A stretch of 64,000 bases of DNA from Alphaproteobacteria bacterium (GCA_021775955.1 JAJFGU010000021.1:115702-179701); one strand, 5' to 3'. Numbered from the stretch's first letter, positions 18,328 through 28,005 are shown. The notes: generated by a model from the sequence alone, not told the origin. Numbers and translations are program-made.

Positions 18328-19497
18328 ATGATACAGCACATCCAAAAATTCTTCGCAGCAAATACCGCCCCGGGCATTCTCCTGTGTCTTGCTGCTGTCT
18401 TAGCCATGGTCATGGAAAACTCGCCGTTATATGGGCTTTATGATTCAATAAAAGATACACCTGTCGTTCTGCAAATCGGCGCGTTCGCGATAGATAAACC
18501 GCTTTTGCTCTGGATCAATGACGGGTTGATGGCAATCTTTTTTCTGCTGATCGGCCTTGAAATTAAACGTGAAATTCTGGACGGACATTTATCAAGTCGT
18601 GAGCAACTTACCCTTCCTGCTATAGCCGCTATCGGCGGGGTTGCTGTTCCCGCCCTCATCTACGCTTATATCAACTGGAATGATGCAGAAACGCTCCAAG
18701 GTTGGGCGATCCCTGCGGCCACAGATATTGCTTTTACCCTTGGCATTTTAATGCTGCTCGGAAATCGTATTCCGGCTTCACTCAAAGTGTGCCTTGTAGC
18801 CATTGCTATTATTGACGATCTTGTGGCCATATTAATCATTGCCCTGTTTTATACGGCTGAAACCTCAATGTTGTCTTTGGGTTTGGCCGGAGTTGGTCTG
18901 GCCATTATATTCCTTTTAAACAAGCGCGGCGTGACCAACCTTGGGCCGTATGTCGTGTTAGGTTTATTTATCTGGGCCTGTGTCCTCAAATCCGGTGTAC
19001 ACGCAACATTGGCTGGTGTGGCCCTTGGCTTGCTTATACCATTGAGGGCTAAAAATGAAGACGGGAAATCACCACTCAAAGTCATGGAACATGCCCTGCA
19101 TCCGTGGGTGGCTTTTGGTGTTCTTCCCATTTTTGCCTTTGTTAATGCCGGAGTATCTCTAAGCGGACTAAGTTTAGATAGCTTCCTGCAACCAATCACG
19201 CTGGGCATCATGCTGGGTTTGTTTTTTGGCAATCAGATCGGCGTCATGGGGTTAACGGCCCTCGCTACATCTTTAAAAATTTGCCGCCTACCGGAAGATG
19301 TAACATGGTTACAATTCTACGGCATGGCTTTGTTGATGGGCGTAGGCTTTACAATGAGCCTGTTTATCGGAACACTCGCCTTTACGGATATTGACCATAC
19401 CGCTGCAGTAAGGCTTGGTGTGTTGAGCGGCTCACTTCTTTCTGCTGTGGCTGGCGTGATCGTCCTCTTAATTAGTACAAATAAGAGCAACTCATAA
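18328..19497 (+). CDS. nhaA: Na+/H+ antiporter NhaA
   Basis: A 389-residue integral membrane protein with about 12 hydrophobic segments, the usual NhaA length. Key residues are visible: the paired aspartates in AIAIIDDLVAIL (ion-binding pair, equivalent to Asp163/Asp164 in E. coli) and PAATDIAFTLG (the TM4 unwound segment), plus LLIGLEIKRE. It exports Na+ in exchange for protons at the inner membrane. The gene converges on the cold-shock gene across a shared hairpin terminator and has no operon partner. Confidence 0.95.
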   Translation: MIQHIQKFFAANTAPGILLCLAAVLAMVMENSPLYGLYDSIKDTPVVLQIGAFAIDKPLLLWINDGLMAIFFLLIGLEIKREILDGHLSSREQLTLPAIAAIGGVAVPALIYAYINWNDAETLQGWAIPAATDIAFTLGILMLLGNRIPASLKVCLVAIAIIDDLVAILIIALFYTAETSMLSLGLAGVGLAIIFLLNKRGVTNLGPYVVLGLFIWACVLKSGVHATLAGVALGLLIPLRAKNEDGKSPLKVMEHALHPWVAFGVLPIFAFVNAGVSLSGLSLDSFLQPITLGIMLGLFFGNQIGVMGLTALATSLKICRLPEDVTWLQFYGMALLMGVGFTMSLFIGTLAFTDIDHTAAVRLGVLSGSLLSAVAGVIVLLISTNKSNS

Positions 19498-19498
19498 A

Positions 19499-19532
19499 AA
19501 AACACGGACCGCCCAAAGGCAACCCGTGTTTT
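19499..19532. terminator. Bidirectional terminator between nhaA and the cold-shock gene
   Basis: AAAACACGG (19499-19507) and CCGTGTTTT (19524-19532) form a 9-bp stem with A-rich and T-rich flanks, sitting between two convergent genes. Confidence 0.7.
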
Positions 19533-19557
19533 CTAATTTCTATCAAAGGCGCTTAAA

Positions 19558-19764
19558 TTAAGCGGCTTCTCTCAAGTTCGTGGCTGATTGCTTGCCTTTT
19601 TCTTCTTGTACGTCGAACTCGACTGTATCGCCTTCGTTCAAACCATTAAGGCTTGATGCTTCAACTGCGCTGATGTGTACAAACACATCGGTGCCGCCTT
19701 CTGTAGGCTCGATGAAACCAAAACCCTTAGTTGGGTTAAACCATTTTACTGTACCTGTTGCCAT
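19558..19764 (-). CDS. Cold-shock protein (CspA family)
   Basis: A 68-residue single cold-shock domain. RNP1 (KGFGFI) and RNP2 (VFVHIS) are present, with the usual [17 protein letters not shown] start. It binds single-stranded RNA/DNA and melts structured mRNA. A strong AAGGAG lies 9 bases before the ATG. The upstream leader contains a stable hairpin (19799-19820), and long structured leaders commonly control csp genes, but cold induction cannot be read from the sequence. Confidence 0.95.
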   Translation of the reverse strand: MATGTVKWFNPTKGFGFIEPTEGGTDVFVHISAVEASSLNGLNEGDTVEFDVQEEKGKQSATNLREAA

Positions 19765-19798
19765 TTTAGTTTCTCCTTATGCAAGTATCGGTATATTT

Positions 19799-19820
19799 CC
19801 AGTCACAACACTGTGGCTGG
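19799..19820 (-). promoter_or_regulatory. Hairpin in the leader of the cold-shock gene
   Basis: CCAGTCACA (19799-19807) and TGTGGCTGG (19812-19820) pair with one G-T wobble around a 4-base loop. It sits about 35 bases upstream of the csp start, within a possible 5' leader. Role inferred. Confidence 0.35.
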
Positions 19821-19975
19821 ATTGTTTTGTCTGATAATAAATCGCTTCATTTACCTCAGTTAAACCGAACGACTTCGCAAGGAAAACGGGTATTTATACA
19901 TCTAATAATCAAACTTATGGGCACTAAGCCTTGCTTTGCGGGCCACGTCAACAAAATTCAGCCCTTTCAGGCACT

Positions 19976-20188
19976 TTAATTATCATCCATAAGCATAGCC
20001 AGTGCGGCGTTACGCTGGGTCACATTGACGCGCAGGAACAACGTGCGGGCGTTTTTGACATCCTTTTCATCGCCACTTTCGACCGCGGCGCGCATGGCAA
20101 CCACGGCTGGATCATCAGGAGAGGCGACGAAGGACAAGGCTCCGGCCAGGCGCCCCATGGTTTCAAGATCGATTTTCAGGTCTGACAT
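19976..20188 (-). CDS. Small protein of unknown function (70 residues)
   Basis: A short protein, MSDLKIDLETMGRLAGALS..., with a helical pattern and no signal peptide. An AAAGGAG site about 12 bases before the ATG supports translation. It lies divergent to the RRM protein gene and has the codon use of its neighbours. Not recognised; it may be a conserved small alphaproteobacterial protein, but this was not checked. Confidence 0.6.
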   Translation of the reverse strand: MSDLKIDLETMGRLAGALSFVASPDDPAVVAMRAAVESGDEKDVKNARTLFLRVNVTQRNAALAMLMDDN

Positions 20189-20271
20189 AGTAGAGAGCGC
20201 TCCTTTAAGCTTTGCACGATTGCGGGCCTATGGTACTCAGGCGCTTACCCTTTGTCCACTGGAGCCAAACC

Positions 20272-20508
20272 ATGAAACTTATAGCCCTCAACCTACCGCG
20301 CGATTTTGACGAAAACGCACTCGCCGCGCTTTTTAAGGTCCATGGCAACATCAAGAGTTGCTCCCTTGTCATGGATGGTAAAACCGGTAAACCCAAGGGC
20401 TTTGGCTTTGTTGAAATGGCACTGGCGCATGAAGGCGAAATTGCGATCAAAGAACTTCATGGCAGCAAAGTTGGGAAAAAGAAAATCCGCGTTAAGGCTG
20501 CTGATTAA
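20272..20508 (+). CDS. Small RRM-domain RNA-binding protein
   Basis: A 78-residue protein that is almost entirely one RNA-recognition motif: RNP2 (LIALNLP) near the start and RNP1 (KGFGFVEM) in the middle, with the final KKIRVKAAD strand. Single RRM proteins of this size are known in cyanobacteria and proteobacteria, where they bind RNA, but their role is poorly known. The frame extends upstream to 20212; the ATG at 20272 is preferred because it has a GGAG box 8 bases upstream and starts the fold. Its stop lies 18 bases before the YhiN gene, so the two are probably co-transcribed. Confidence 0.85.
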   Translation: MKLIALNLPRDFDENALAALFKVHGNIKSCSLVMDGKTGKPKGFGFVEMALAHEGEIAIKELHGSKVGKKKIRVKAAD

Positions 20509-20526
20509 GATGGTAGAACACGCGCA

Positions 20527-21708
20527 ATGAAGTCTTCGTATGATGTTATTGTTATTGGGGCTGGCGCTGCCGGCATGATGTGTGCCATCGAAGCCGGTAA
20601 GCGGGGACGGCGCGTCTGGCTCATTGATCATTCAAAAAAAATTGCAGAGAAAATCAGAATTTCCGGTGGAGGGCGCTGTAATTTCACAAATATTCACACG
20701 CGACCTGAAACGTTCTTATCCGGCAACAAACACTTTTGTAAATCGGCATTGGCACAATATACGCAGCAGGATTTTATTGAACTGGTTAAAAAACATGACA
20801 TCGCCTTCCATGAAAAAAAACTGGGTCAACTTTTCTGTGACGTCAGCGCTCAGCAGATCATCGATATGTTGCTCAGTGAATGTGAGGCTGCCGGCGTAAA
20901 ATTGGACATGGAAACCAGCGCCCAAGGTATTGAGGCGCATGATGGAGCTTACCGTGTTAAAACCAATCGTGGAACGCAAGAGAGTTCATCCCTGGTGATT
21001 GCAACCGGCGGTTTGTCCATTCCTAAAATCGGTGCCACAAAATTTGGCTATGATGTCGCAAAGCAATTTGGCGTTAAAATTGTGGAAACACGCCCCGCTT
21101 TGGTTCCCCTTACATTTCAAGCCAGCCTTCTGGAGTACTGTAGCGCCCTGAGCGGCCTGTCGGTTGAAGCCAAGGTGTCGTGCGAAAAAACAAGCTTCTC
21201 AGAAGGCCTATTGTTTACACACCGAGGGTTAAGTGGTCCGTCGATTTTACAAATTTCATCATATTGGCGCGAAGGCCTTAAGATCATTATTAACCTTGCT
21301 CCGGATATTGATATGCGCTCGTTCTTAACCCAGCAAAAGATCGCCAATCCAAAACAGGATATACAAACAGTTCTGTCCAAGCACCTCCCCAAAAATCTTG
21401 CCATCAGCGTTTGTGAATCTCAAAACATTACAGGGCGTATTGCTGAGTTATCACATGCAAAACTGGAGACCCTCGCAACGGCCATAAATGACTGGCGCAT
21501 AAAACCTGCCGGAACGGAAGGATACCGCAAAGCAGAAGTTACGCTCGGCGGCGTAGATACAGATGAGTTATCATCCAAAACTATGGAAGTAAAAAAACAG
21601 CCCGGCCTGTATTTTATTGGTGAAGTTGTTGATGTAACCGGCCATCTGGGCGGCTTCAATTTTCAATGGGCATGGTCGTCAGGCTATGTTTCCGGCCAAT
21701 ACGTATAA
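20527..21708 (+). CDS. FAD-dependent oxidoreductase, YhiN/HI0933 family
   Basis: A 393-residue flavoprotein. The N-terminal dinucleotide-binding motif is VIVIGAGAAGMMCAIEAGKRG, followed by the family signature SGGGRCNFTNI and, near the C-terminus, VVDVTGHLGGFNFQWAWSSGY. These are diagnostic of the HI0933/YhiN family (also called aminoacetone oxidase-like). Substrate and pathway are not established for the family. No signal peptide, so it is cytoplasmic. Confidence 0.88.
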   Translation: MKSSYDVIVIGAGAAGMMCAIEAGKRGRRVWLIDHSKKIAEKIRISGGGRCNFTNIHTRPETFLSGNKHFCKSALAQYTQQDFIELVKKHDIAFHEKKLGQLFCDVSAQQIIDMLLSECEAAGVKLDMETSAQGIEAHDGAYRVKTNRGTQESSSLVIATGGLSIPKIGATKFGYDVAKQFGVKIVETRPALVPLTFQASLLEYCSALSGLSVEAKVSCEKTSFSEGLLFTHRGLSGPSILQISSYWREGLKIIINLAPDIDMRSFLTQQKIANPKQDIQTVLSKHLPKNLAISVCESQNITGRIAELSHAKLETLATAINDWRIKPAGTEGYRKAEVTLGGVDTDELSSKTMEVKKQPGLYFIGEVVDVTGHLGGFNFQWAWSSGYVSGQYV

Positions 21709-21781
21709 GATCTAATATCAATCAGGTTGTATTTTGCAGAGGGTAAGATATAGTGCCGCAACTTAAAAAAGATGAATTCCT

Positions 21782-23281
21782 ATGCTTTCCGTATCACTCA
21801 CTCATATCAGAACAAACTGGCTCGGCAACACGCGCAATGATTTACTTGCAGGGATGGTTGTCGCGCTTGCTCTGATACCGGAGGCTATTGCTTTTTCTAT
21901 CATTGCTGGCGTTGATCCGAAAGTTGGACTCTATGCATCATTTTGTATTGCTATTGTCATTTCTTTTGTTGGTGGTCGCTCCGGTATGATTTCTGCTGCA
22001 ACGGGTGCAATGGCGCTCGTTATGGTGACTCTGGTCAAAGATCACGGACTTGAGTATCTACTAGCCGCCACAATTTTGACCGGTGCTCTTCAATTCATAG
22101 CAGGAACGTTCAAGCTCGGCTCGCTGATGCGTTTTGTATCGCGCTCTGTCGTGACTGGATTTGTTAATGCCTTAGCGATTTTAATTTTTATGGCGCAACT
22201 ACCCGAATTTAGTGGCGCTGGTTTAAATATGTACGGCATGGTCGTACTTGGTTTAGCCATTATTTATATCTTACCGCGGTTCACTAAAATCATCCCATCT
22301 CCCCTAATTTGTATCCTTGTGCTGACTGTTCTCAGTATAGTCATGAACATGGATTTGCGCACAGTAGGCGATATGGGGGAGCTACCCGATACGTTACCTA
22401 TTTTCTTACTTCCCAACATTCAGCTTACCTTAGACACGCTATTGATCATCTTTCCTTATTCACTGACCTTGGCCGCTGTCGGTTTATTGGAATCCCTTAT
22501 GACAGCTACAATTGTTGATGATTTAACTGATACAAACAGTGATAAAAACCGCGAATGCCGCGGACAGGGCATAGCAAATATTATTGCCGGATTTTTTGGT
22601 GGAATGGCGGGTTGTGCCATGATTGGCCAATCTGTAATTAACATTAAATCAGGCGGGCGTGGGCGTCTCTCCACGCTGTTTGCAGGGCTGTTTTTGTTGT
22701 TCTTGCTTATGGTGTTGGGGGATTATGTTGCACAGATCCCTATGGCCGCCCTTGTGGCCGTAATGATTATGGTTTCCATTGGGACATTCAGCTGGGGGAG
22801 TTTAAAGAATATCAGAAGTCATCCCAAAAGCTCAACGCTCGTCATGCTGGTCACTGTTGTCATTGTTGTCATTGTTGTATTTACGCATAACCTAGCGCTG
22901 GGTGTGCTTGTTGGTGTCCTCATGAGCGCCCTGTTCTTTGCACGCAAAGTCAGCCAGCTTCTCAGAATAGAGACTCAAAGTTCCAGAGATAAGAAAAAAC
23001 AAACATATAAAGTCTACGGTCAGGTCTTCTTTGCTTCAGCCGACACCTTCTCTGCGGCCTTTAATTTCAAAGAGGTCGTCAGCCATGTTACTATTGATGT
23101 TAGCGAGGCACATTTTTGGGATTTATCAGCCGTAGGTGCACTCGATAAAGTGGTTTTAAAATTTCGCCGCGAAGGCACAAAGGTTGAATTGTTGGGAATG
23201 AATGAAGCCAGCGCTACGCTTGTAGATAAGCTCGCAATTCATGACAAACCCGATGCGCTGAAACTTATGCTAGATCATTAA
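21782..23281 (+). CDS. SulP (SLC26)-family anion transporter with STAS domain
   Basis: A 499-residue protein with 10-14 hydrophobic segments (from about residue 20 to 385) and a C-terminal STAS domain (about 410-499; [23 protein letters not shown]). The opening segment [24 protein letters not shown] is the SulP signature. SulP proteins transport sulfate, bicarbonate or other anions; the substrate here is unknown. Only 12 bases separate it from the universal stress protein gene, an arrangement suggesting that the partner regulates transport. No Na+-coupling information can be read. Confidence 0.9.
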   Translation: MLSVSLTHIRTNWLGNTRNDLLAGMVVALALIPEAIAFSIIAGVDPKVGLYASFCIAIVISFVGGRSGMISAATGAMALVMVTLVKDHGLEYLLAATILTGALQFIAGTFKLGSLMRFVSRSVVTGFVNALAILIFMAQLPEFSGAGLNMYGMVVLGLAIIYILPRFTKIIPSPLICILVLTVLSIVMNMDLRTVGDMGELPDTLPIFLLPNIQLTLDTLLIIFPYSLTLAAVGLLESLMTATIVDDLTDTNSDKNRECRGQGIANIIAGFFGGMAGCAMIGQSVINIKSGGRGRLSTLFAGLFLLFLLMVLGDYVAQIPMAALVAVMIMVSIGTFSWGSLKNIRSHPKSSTLVMLVTVVIVVIVVFTHNLALGVLVGVLMSALFFARKVSQLLRIETQSSRDKKKQTYKVYGQVFFASADTFSAAFNFKEVVSHVTIDVSEAHFWDLSAVGALDKVVLKFRREGTKVELLGMNEASATLVDKLAIHDKPDALKLMLDH

Positions 23282-23293
23282 GAGGATAACCTT

Positions 23294-24148
23294 ATGACCA
23301 AATTACTTGTCTGTATTGATGGCTCAGCCTATGCCGACAATATCTGCATCAACGCTGCCTGGGCGGCGACACGTATGAAGGCTGAAATTGATTTGCTCCA
23401 TGTTTTGCGCCGGCATTCTGATTACGAAGCTCCTGCACATGATCACACAGGCTCTATTGGTTTGGGTGCGCGCAGTGAATTACTGGAAGAGCTTACAAAA
23501 GTCGATGAGGAGCGTGGCCGCCTTGATCAACAAAAAGGCCAAATCATTTTGGCGCATAGTGAAAAAGTTCTAAACGATGCTGACGTCAAAACCGTAAACA
23601 TCCTTCACCGCCGCGGATCTCTTGTCGAAACGATTTTAGAGCTGGAGAAAGACGCTGACATTATCCTGATGGGTAAACGCGGCGAACATGCGGATGTTGA
23701 CTCTGAATTTCTGGGCTCAAACCTTGAAAAAGTCGCGCGTGCCATCCATAAACCGCTCTTGGTTGCTTCTTCCATTGTACGGCCAATCAAGCGCTTCTTG
23801 ATTGCCTATGACGGCAAAACCAGCACTCAAAAGGCTGTTGATTTTATAATAGAAAACCCCTTACTCAAGGAGCTGGAATGTCATTTACTTGCTGTTGAAC
23901 ATCACGCGGGTGATATTGATATAACACAAGCACAAGAGCGTTTAAGCGCGGCTGGTTTTAATGTTACAGCGCAAACTACGCAGAGCCATCATGCTGATAA
24001 AGTTATTTCTGAGTATGTCGAAAAAAACGAGATTGACCTTCTGATAACCGGAGCTTATAGCCACTCCCGCATTCGTAGCATGCTTCTTGGTAGCACAACG
24101 GCATCCCTTATAAAGTCGTGTAGAATTCCACTACTCTTATTCAAATAA
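23294..24148 (+). CDS. Tandem-domain universal stress protein
   Basis: A 284-residue cytoplasmic protein with two Usp domains. Domain 1 starts MTKLLVCIDGSAYADNI and ends with the nucleotide-binding pattern MGKRGEHADVDSEFLGSNLEKV; domain 2 starts RFLIAYDGKTSTQKAV and ends with TGAYSHSRIRSMLLGSTTASLI, the G-x2-G-x9-G(S/T) ATP-binding form. An AGAGGA ribosome site precedes the start. It follows the SulP transporter by 12 bases and likely acts with it. It ends 15 bases from the convergent greB. Confidence 0.9.
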   Translation: MTKLLVCIDGSAYADNICINAAWAATRMKAEIDLLHVLRRHSDYEAPAHDHTGSIGLGARSELLEELTKVDEERGRLDQQKGQIILAHSEKVLNDADVKTVNILHRRGSLVETILELEKDADIILMGKRGEHADVDSEFLGSNLEKVARAIHKPLLVASSIVRPIKRFLIAYDGKTSTQKAVDFIIENPLLKELECHLLAVEHHAGDIDITQAQERLSAAGFNVTAQTTQSHHADKVISEYVEKNEIDLLITGAYSHSRIRSMLLGSTTASLIKSCRIPLLLFK

Positions 24149-24163
24149 AAGAAACGACGATTT

Positions 24164-24682
24164 TCAATCTAAAGGATAGCTGATTTCAACAACCTCTACC
24201 TCTTCTATGCCTTCATCTGTGCGGACTTTCACTGTATCCCCCTCTTCCGCCTTAAGAAGTGCTTTTCCGACAGGAGATAACCAGTTGATCTTGCCCTGAT
24301 CAAAATCAGCCTCGTCAACTCCGACAAGGGTCACACTCACCTCTGTGTCATCTTCCTTTGCATAGATCACTGTGGCACCGAAATAAACACGATCAAGATT
24401 CTGTTGTTGCCTGGGATCGACGACTTTTGTGTTCTCCAACTTCTTTGTTAAATACCGGGCGCGGCGATCGATTTCTCTCAGGCGCTTTTTATTGTAGATG
24501 TAATCACCGTTTTCAGAGCGATCACCATTGCCCGCCGCCCATGATACGATATCAACAATTTTAGGACGCTCATCATGAAGCAGCCAATACAGCTCTTTTT
24601 CAAGCACGGCATGGCCCTGTGGGGTCATGTAATGGGCCCCAGCATGTGAAGGCGGAGGCTTAGCCGTAGGATTTTTGCTCAT
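24164..24682 (-). CDS. greB: Transcription elongation factor GreB
   Basis: A 172-residue Gre factor that rescues backtracked RNA polymerase by stimulating transcript cleavage. The N-terminal coiled coil (about 20-90) contains the tip aspartate/glutamate region NGDRSENGDYIY, and the C-terminal FKBP-like domain ends SPVGKALLKAEEGDTVKV. The YNKKRLREIDRRARYL block is more like GreB than GreA. Its start overlaps the stop of the NYN gene by 4 bases (ATGA), so it is translationally coupled to it. Confidence 0.9.
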   Translation of the reverse strand: MSKNPTAKPPPSHAGAHYMTPQGHAVLEKELYWLLHDERPKIVDIVSWAAGNGDRSENGDYIYNKKRLREIDRRARYLTKKLENTKVVDPRQQQNLDRVYFGATVIYAKEDDTEVSVTLVGVDEADFDQGKINWLSPVGKALLKAEEGDTVKVRTDEGIEEVEVVEISYPLD

Positions 24683-25158
24683 AGCAACAAATCTTCTTCA
24701 ATAGGATGATAAATACTGGCTGAATCAATCAAAGACTTGGCTGTCAGCGTTCTAACGCCATACACCTCAGCACTAACACCATAGTCCGTTATGATTTTTG
24801 TAAGCAGTAAATCGAAATCCCCGTCTCCTGAAAGCAATACAACACGATCAACATCTCTGGCGGCCTCCATCACGTCAATGGTAATGCCTACATCCCAATC
24901 TCCTTTAGCAGAGCCGTCACTACGTTGAATGTAAGGCTTAAGTTTTATAGTAAAACCAATCTCTTTGAGAGCATTTTGAAATTTAAGTTGTTTGTCATCG
25001 CCACGGTGAACAGCATAAGCCATGGCCGAAACGATCTCGCCCTCAGCTTCTATGCGCTGCCAGAGTTTTTTATAATTAAACTGGCGACCATAAGCGTCCC
25101 GAGTGGTGTAATAAATATTTTGTACATCGACAAAAAGTGCAGTTTTTTTGGAAGCCAT
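24679..25158 (-). CDS. NYN-domain (LabA/DUF88-type) nuclease
   Basis: A 159-residue PIN-like NYN domain with nothing attached. Acidic residues forming the metal site are visible: Asp11 in FVDVQNIYYT, Asp87 and Asp89 in GDWDVGITIDV, and Asp112/Asp114 in SGDGDFDLLL. Members of the family are proposed RNases. The start overlaps the upstream RoxA stop by one base (TAATG) and the gene overlaps greB by four, so roxA-NYN-greB is one coupled operon linking ribosome modification, RNA cleavage and transcription rescue. RNase activity is inferred from the residues. Confidence 0.85.
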   Translation of the reverse strand: MASKKTALFVDVQNIYYTTRDAYGRQFNYKKLWQRIEAEGEIVSAMAYAVHRGDDKQLKFQNALKEIGFTIKLKPYIQRSDGSAKGDWDVGITIDVMEAARDVDRVVLLSGDGDFDLLLTKIITDYGVSAEVYGVRTLTAKSLIDSASIYHPIEEDLLL

Positions 25159-26372
25159 TATAGATCTAACGCCTCATTTTCAAAAAACAGGATATTTTGA
25201 TTGTAGAGGTGCGTGATGAGCGTCATAAGCGCGTCCTGATCGCCCAGAGTCTCAATGTCTTGTATTGATAGCGCGGTGTTTTGATTAAGAAAATGGATCA
25301 ATTGATCATGCGCCGGGGATGTTGGCAGAATCGCCCCAAAAGCAGCAAGATTTATCGTCCCATCCTGTGATGTCGTCATAGAAAGTTTTATGTGCTCTGG
25401 CCTGTAAAGATTTTTTCCCTCTTGTAAACGCTCAAGCAAATCCTGGTTTGAAATCTTTTCGCCGCGCGTATCTATGTTGTCAATATCGTCATGAGAGGGC
25501 ATTGAAAAATACTCCGCCAGCCATATTGAAAAATCATCAGAGCGAAGCGCATTTATCAAGTCGTTTTGTATGCGCTCCCGCGCACCCGGAGCGGGTGTAA
25601 ACCCTGCGCTCTCCACGTCCAGCCCCGCTCCATCATAGTGTTTATTGCCCTGGTCCATCTGTTCCAGATAATGCCCGTATTGGGCCAGAAGCTCAGACAA
25701 TTTAGGCCCCAAAAACCCAACCGAGAAGGTCATAGCCTCTTGCGTCGTTATACCTTCATGCGCAAAATGCGGCGGAATATAAATCACATCACCAATGCCA
25801 ACTTCGATCTCTTCGCCCTGAACACTGCCTTTGAGAACCTTCAGGTCAAGTCCCTCAATATAGTCTTCATTCTGGGCAGGGGCTTGACCAATCGTCCATT
25901 TGCGCCGTCCCATGCCTTGTACAAGAAACACATGGTAGCTGTCTGTGTGCGGGCCGACACTTCCTCCGGCGGTAGAGTAACTTACCATGATGTCGTCCAT
26001 GAGCCAGCGCGGAGAAAAATGAAATTCCTGTAAGAGCTTGGCCGTATCTGTGTGGTACTGCTCAACATTTTGTACAAGAAGGCTCCAATTCTCCTCCCCC
26101 AGCGTCTCAAATCGGTCTTCTTCAAATGGTCCATGCTCACATGTCCATTTTCCACCTTCCGGTGCGGTCATCACGATACGGGATTTAATCTCCTCCTCCA
26201 GCGCAAGACCGGCCAGGCTGTCGCCATCAATCAGCTCCTCAAAAAGCGCCGGATCAATTGCGCCGCGCACCACAAAGGGCTTTTGCCCCCAATAGGTCTT
26301 ATAAAACTCATCTGCCGGGGGAAATTTATCAAGGATCATATGGTTTTCTAACACTCTGGTTGATGAATTCAT
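25158..26372 (-). CDS. Ribosomal oxygenase (RoxA/YcfD-type JmjC protein)
   Basis: A 404-residue Fe(II)/2-oxoglutarate oxygenase. The metal-binding HxD lies in SVGPHTDSYHVFLVQG and the distal His in IPPHFAHEGIT. The region from SPRWLMDDIMVSYSTAGG to WTIGQ matches YcfD, which hydroxylates an arginine of ribosomal protein L16. The C-terminal part (about 270-404) is the winged-helix/dimerisation region. Start choice is uncertain: 26372 and 26339 (residue 12) are both possible, neither with a good ribosome site. It heads the operon with NYN and greB. Confidence 0.85.
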   Translation of the reverse strand: MNSSTRVLENHMILDKFPPADEFYKTYWGQKPFVVRGAIDPALFEELIDGDSLAGLALEEEIKSRIVMTAPEGGKWTCEHGPFEEDRFETLGEENWSLLVQNVEQYHTDTAKLLQEFHFSPRWLMDDIMVSYSTAGGSVGPHTDSYHVFLVQGMGRRKWTIGQAPAQNEDYIEGLDLKVLKGSVQGEEIEVGIGDVIYIPPHFAHEGITTQEAMTFSVGFLGPKLSELLAQYGHYLEQMDQGNKHYDGAGLDVESAGFTPAPGARERIQNDLINALRSDDFSIWLAEYFSMPSHDDIDNIDTRGEKISNQDLLERLQEGKNLYRPEHIKLSMTTSQDGTINLAAFGAILPTSPAHDQLIHFLNQNTALSIQDIETLGDQDALMTLITHLYNQNILFFENEALDL

Positions 26373-26414
26373 ATATAAGCATAATATATACTTGAGATAA
26401 CAGAAGGAAATATT

Positions 26415-27641
26415 ATGAGCATTATTACCATCACCAGTATTCTGGTTACATTTTGCGCTATATTCTCCTACATAAATTTCCGATTTATAAAGCTACCGAC
26501 CACCATCGGCATAATGGTCATGGCGCTGGTTGTGTCTTCGTTCATTATGCTGATGCCAGCAATTGGTATAGATATTCTACCCTCTGTGCGTCATATCATG
26601 AACGGCATCGATTTTTCTGAAACTCTTTTGCATGGCATGCTCAGTTTCCTTCTTTTTGCTGGTGCGCTCCATGTGAATTGGCAAACATTGCAGAATCAAA
26701 AATATATTATTTCTTTCATGGCACTTATCGGTACTGTTCTTTCTACGGCGCTGGTTGGGTTGGTTGTTTATCATCTCTTTCCAGCGCTTGGCTTCAATAT
26801 TTCATTCATTCATGCGCTTTTGTTTGGTGCTTTGATCTCGCCAACAGATCCAATCGCTGTCATGGCTATTCTTAAAAAAGCGGGCGTACCCAAAACACTG
26901 GAAACCAAGGTTGTCGGGGAATCGTTGTTTAATGACGGGGTTGCCGTCGTCATCTTTATTACCCTTCTGGGCATCGCCACACACGGCGAGACCACTGCTT
27001 CCCATGTGGCCATGCTCTTTGTTGAAGAAGCCGTAGGCGGCATCGTTCTTGGGGGCGTGCTGGGCTATATTGCCTTTATAATGCTGCGTAGTGTTGATAA
27101 TTATCAGGTCGAAATCTTCCTGACACTGGCTTTGGTTATGGGCGGTTATGAGCTTGCCAGTGCTCTGCATACCTCTGGTCCTATTGCCATGGTCGTGGCG
27201 GGGCTAATCGTTGGAAATGTGGGCCGAGCCAAAGCTATGTCTGATCACACAAAGGAAAATCTGGATAATTTCTGGGAGCTTATTGATGAGTTTTTGAATG
27301 CGCTTCTGTTTTTGTTGCTTGGGTTTAGCTTGCTGATCATAGAGTTTAACCAAGCCGCGTTCTATGCAGGCTTGATTATGATTCCGGTTTTGCTCCTGAT
27401 CCGCTATACGTCCGTTATTTTGCCTGTGAGCGTTCTCAAAAGATTCAGGAGTTTTAGCCCGGGCGCTGCTAATATCCTAACCTGGGGCGGCTTACGCGGC
27501 GGGATATCAGTTGCTCTGGCGCTGTCACTGCCTGCCAGCGAAGTACGAGACTTTTTGCTTCTTGTGACCTATTGCATCGTTATGTTTTCAATTATCGTAC
27601 AAGGGTTGACGATTGGTAAACTGGCACAAAGATATAATTAA
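26415..27641 (+). CDS. CPA1-family Na+/H+ antiporter
   Basis: A 408-residue membrane protein with about 12-13 hydrophobic segments and no long cytoplasmic tail. The sequence LLFGALISPTDPIAVMAILKK holds the conserved TDP motif, and the GESLFNDGVAVVIFI segment holds the Asn-Asp pair used in ion binding. It exchanges Na+ or K+ for protons. An AAGGAA site precedes the ATG. It is divergent from the roxA operon, with 42 bases between the starts, so their promoters overlap. With NhaA nearby, it suggests a salt- or pH-challenged habitat. Confidence 0.9.
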   Translation: MSIITITSILVTFCAIFSYINFRFIKLPTTIGIMVMALVVSSFIMLMPAIGIDILPSVRHIMNGIDFSETLLHGMLSFLLFAGALHVNWQTLQNQKYIISFMALIGTVLSTALVGLVVYHLFPALGFNISFIHALLFGALISPTDPIAVMAILKKAGVPKTLETKVVGESLFNDGVAVVIFITLLGIATHGETTASHVAMLFVEEAVGGIVLGGVLGYIAFIMLRSVDNYQVEIFLTLALVMGGYELASALHTSGPIAMVVAGLIVGNVGRAKAMSDHTKENLDNFWELIDEFLNALLFLLLGFSLLIIEFNQAAFYAGLIMIPVLLLIRYTSVILPVSVLKRFRSFSPGAANILTWGGLRGGISVALALSLPASEVRDFLLLVTYCIVMFSIIVQGLTIGKLAQRYN

Positions 27642-27921
27642 ACCCCAGGGTCAGACCCTAACCCAGCCGCTCGACAAATTTATCGACACTGATGGTTATG
27701 TCGTCTTCTCCGATTTTATCAAATGGATTTTCTAGACTGACAAGGACGGAGTTGCACAGAATAGTAACTAGTGCTGCTCAGTGTGGTTAATCATTAATCT
27801 TCAGCAGCAACACCAGTTCGGAGTAAAAGCGGGGATTCGAACTGGGTGTGCTGTATCCCGCAGCTGTCTTGGATTCTGTTTTCAAAAATACCTGCTTTCA
27901 CTTCTTTTGGAAGAGTTTTTT

Positions 27922-27954
27922 AATATGACCTTTCATTGACTTTTAGGTCATATT
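27922..27954. promoter_or_regulatory. Perfect 10-bp inverted repeat
   Basis: AATATGACCT (27922-27931) and AGGTCATATT (27945-27954) with a 13-base loop. It could be an operator or a stem-loop upstream of the methyltransferase/AlkB pair. Confidence 0.4.
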
Positions 27955-27975
27955 ATAGGAATACATGCTCCACAA

Positions 27976-28005
27976 ACACCACAGCTGCGCCTGCGGTGTT
28001 TTTTT
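27976..28005 (+). terminator. Rho-independent terminator
   Basis: ACACCACAG (27976-27984) pairs with CTGCGGTGT (27991-27999) with one mismatch, followed by seven T residues. It lies just upstream of the leader ORF, so it ends any transcript coming from the left, or attenuates the pair that follows. Confidence 0.7.
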
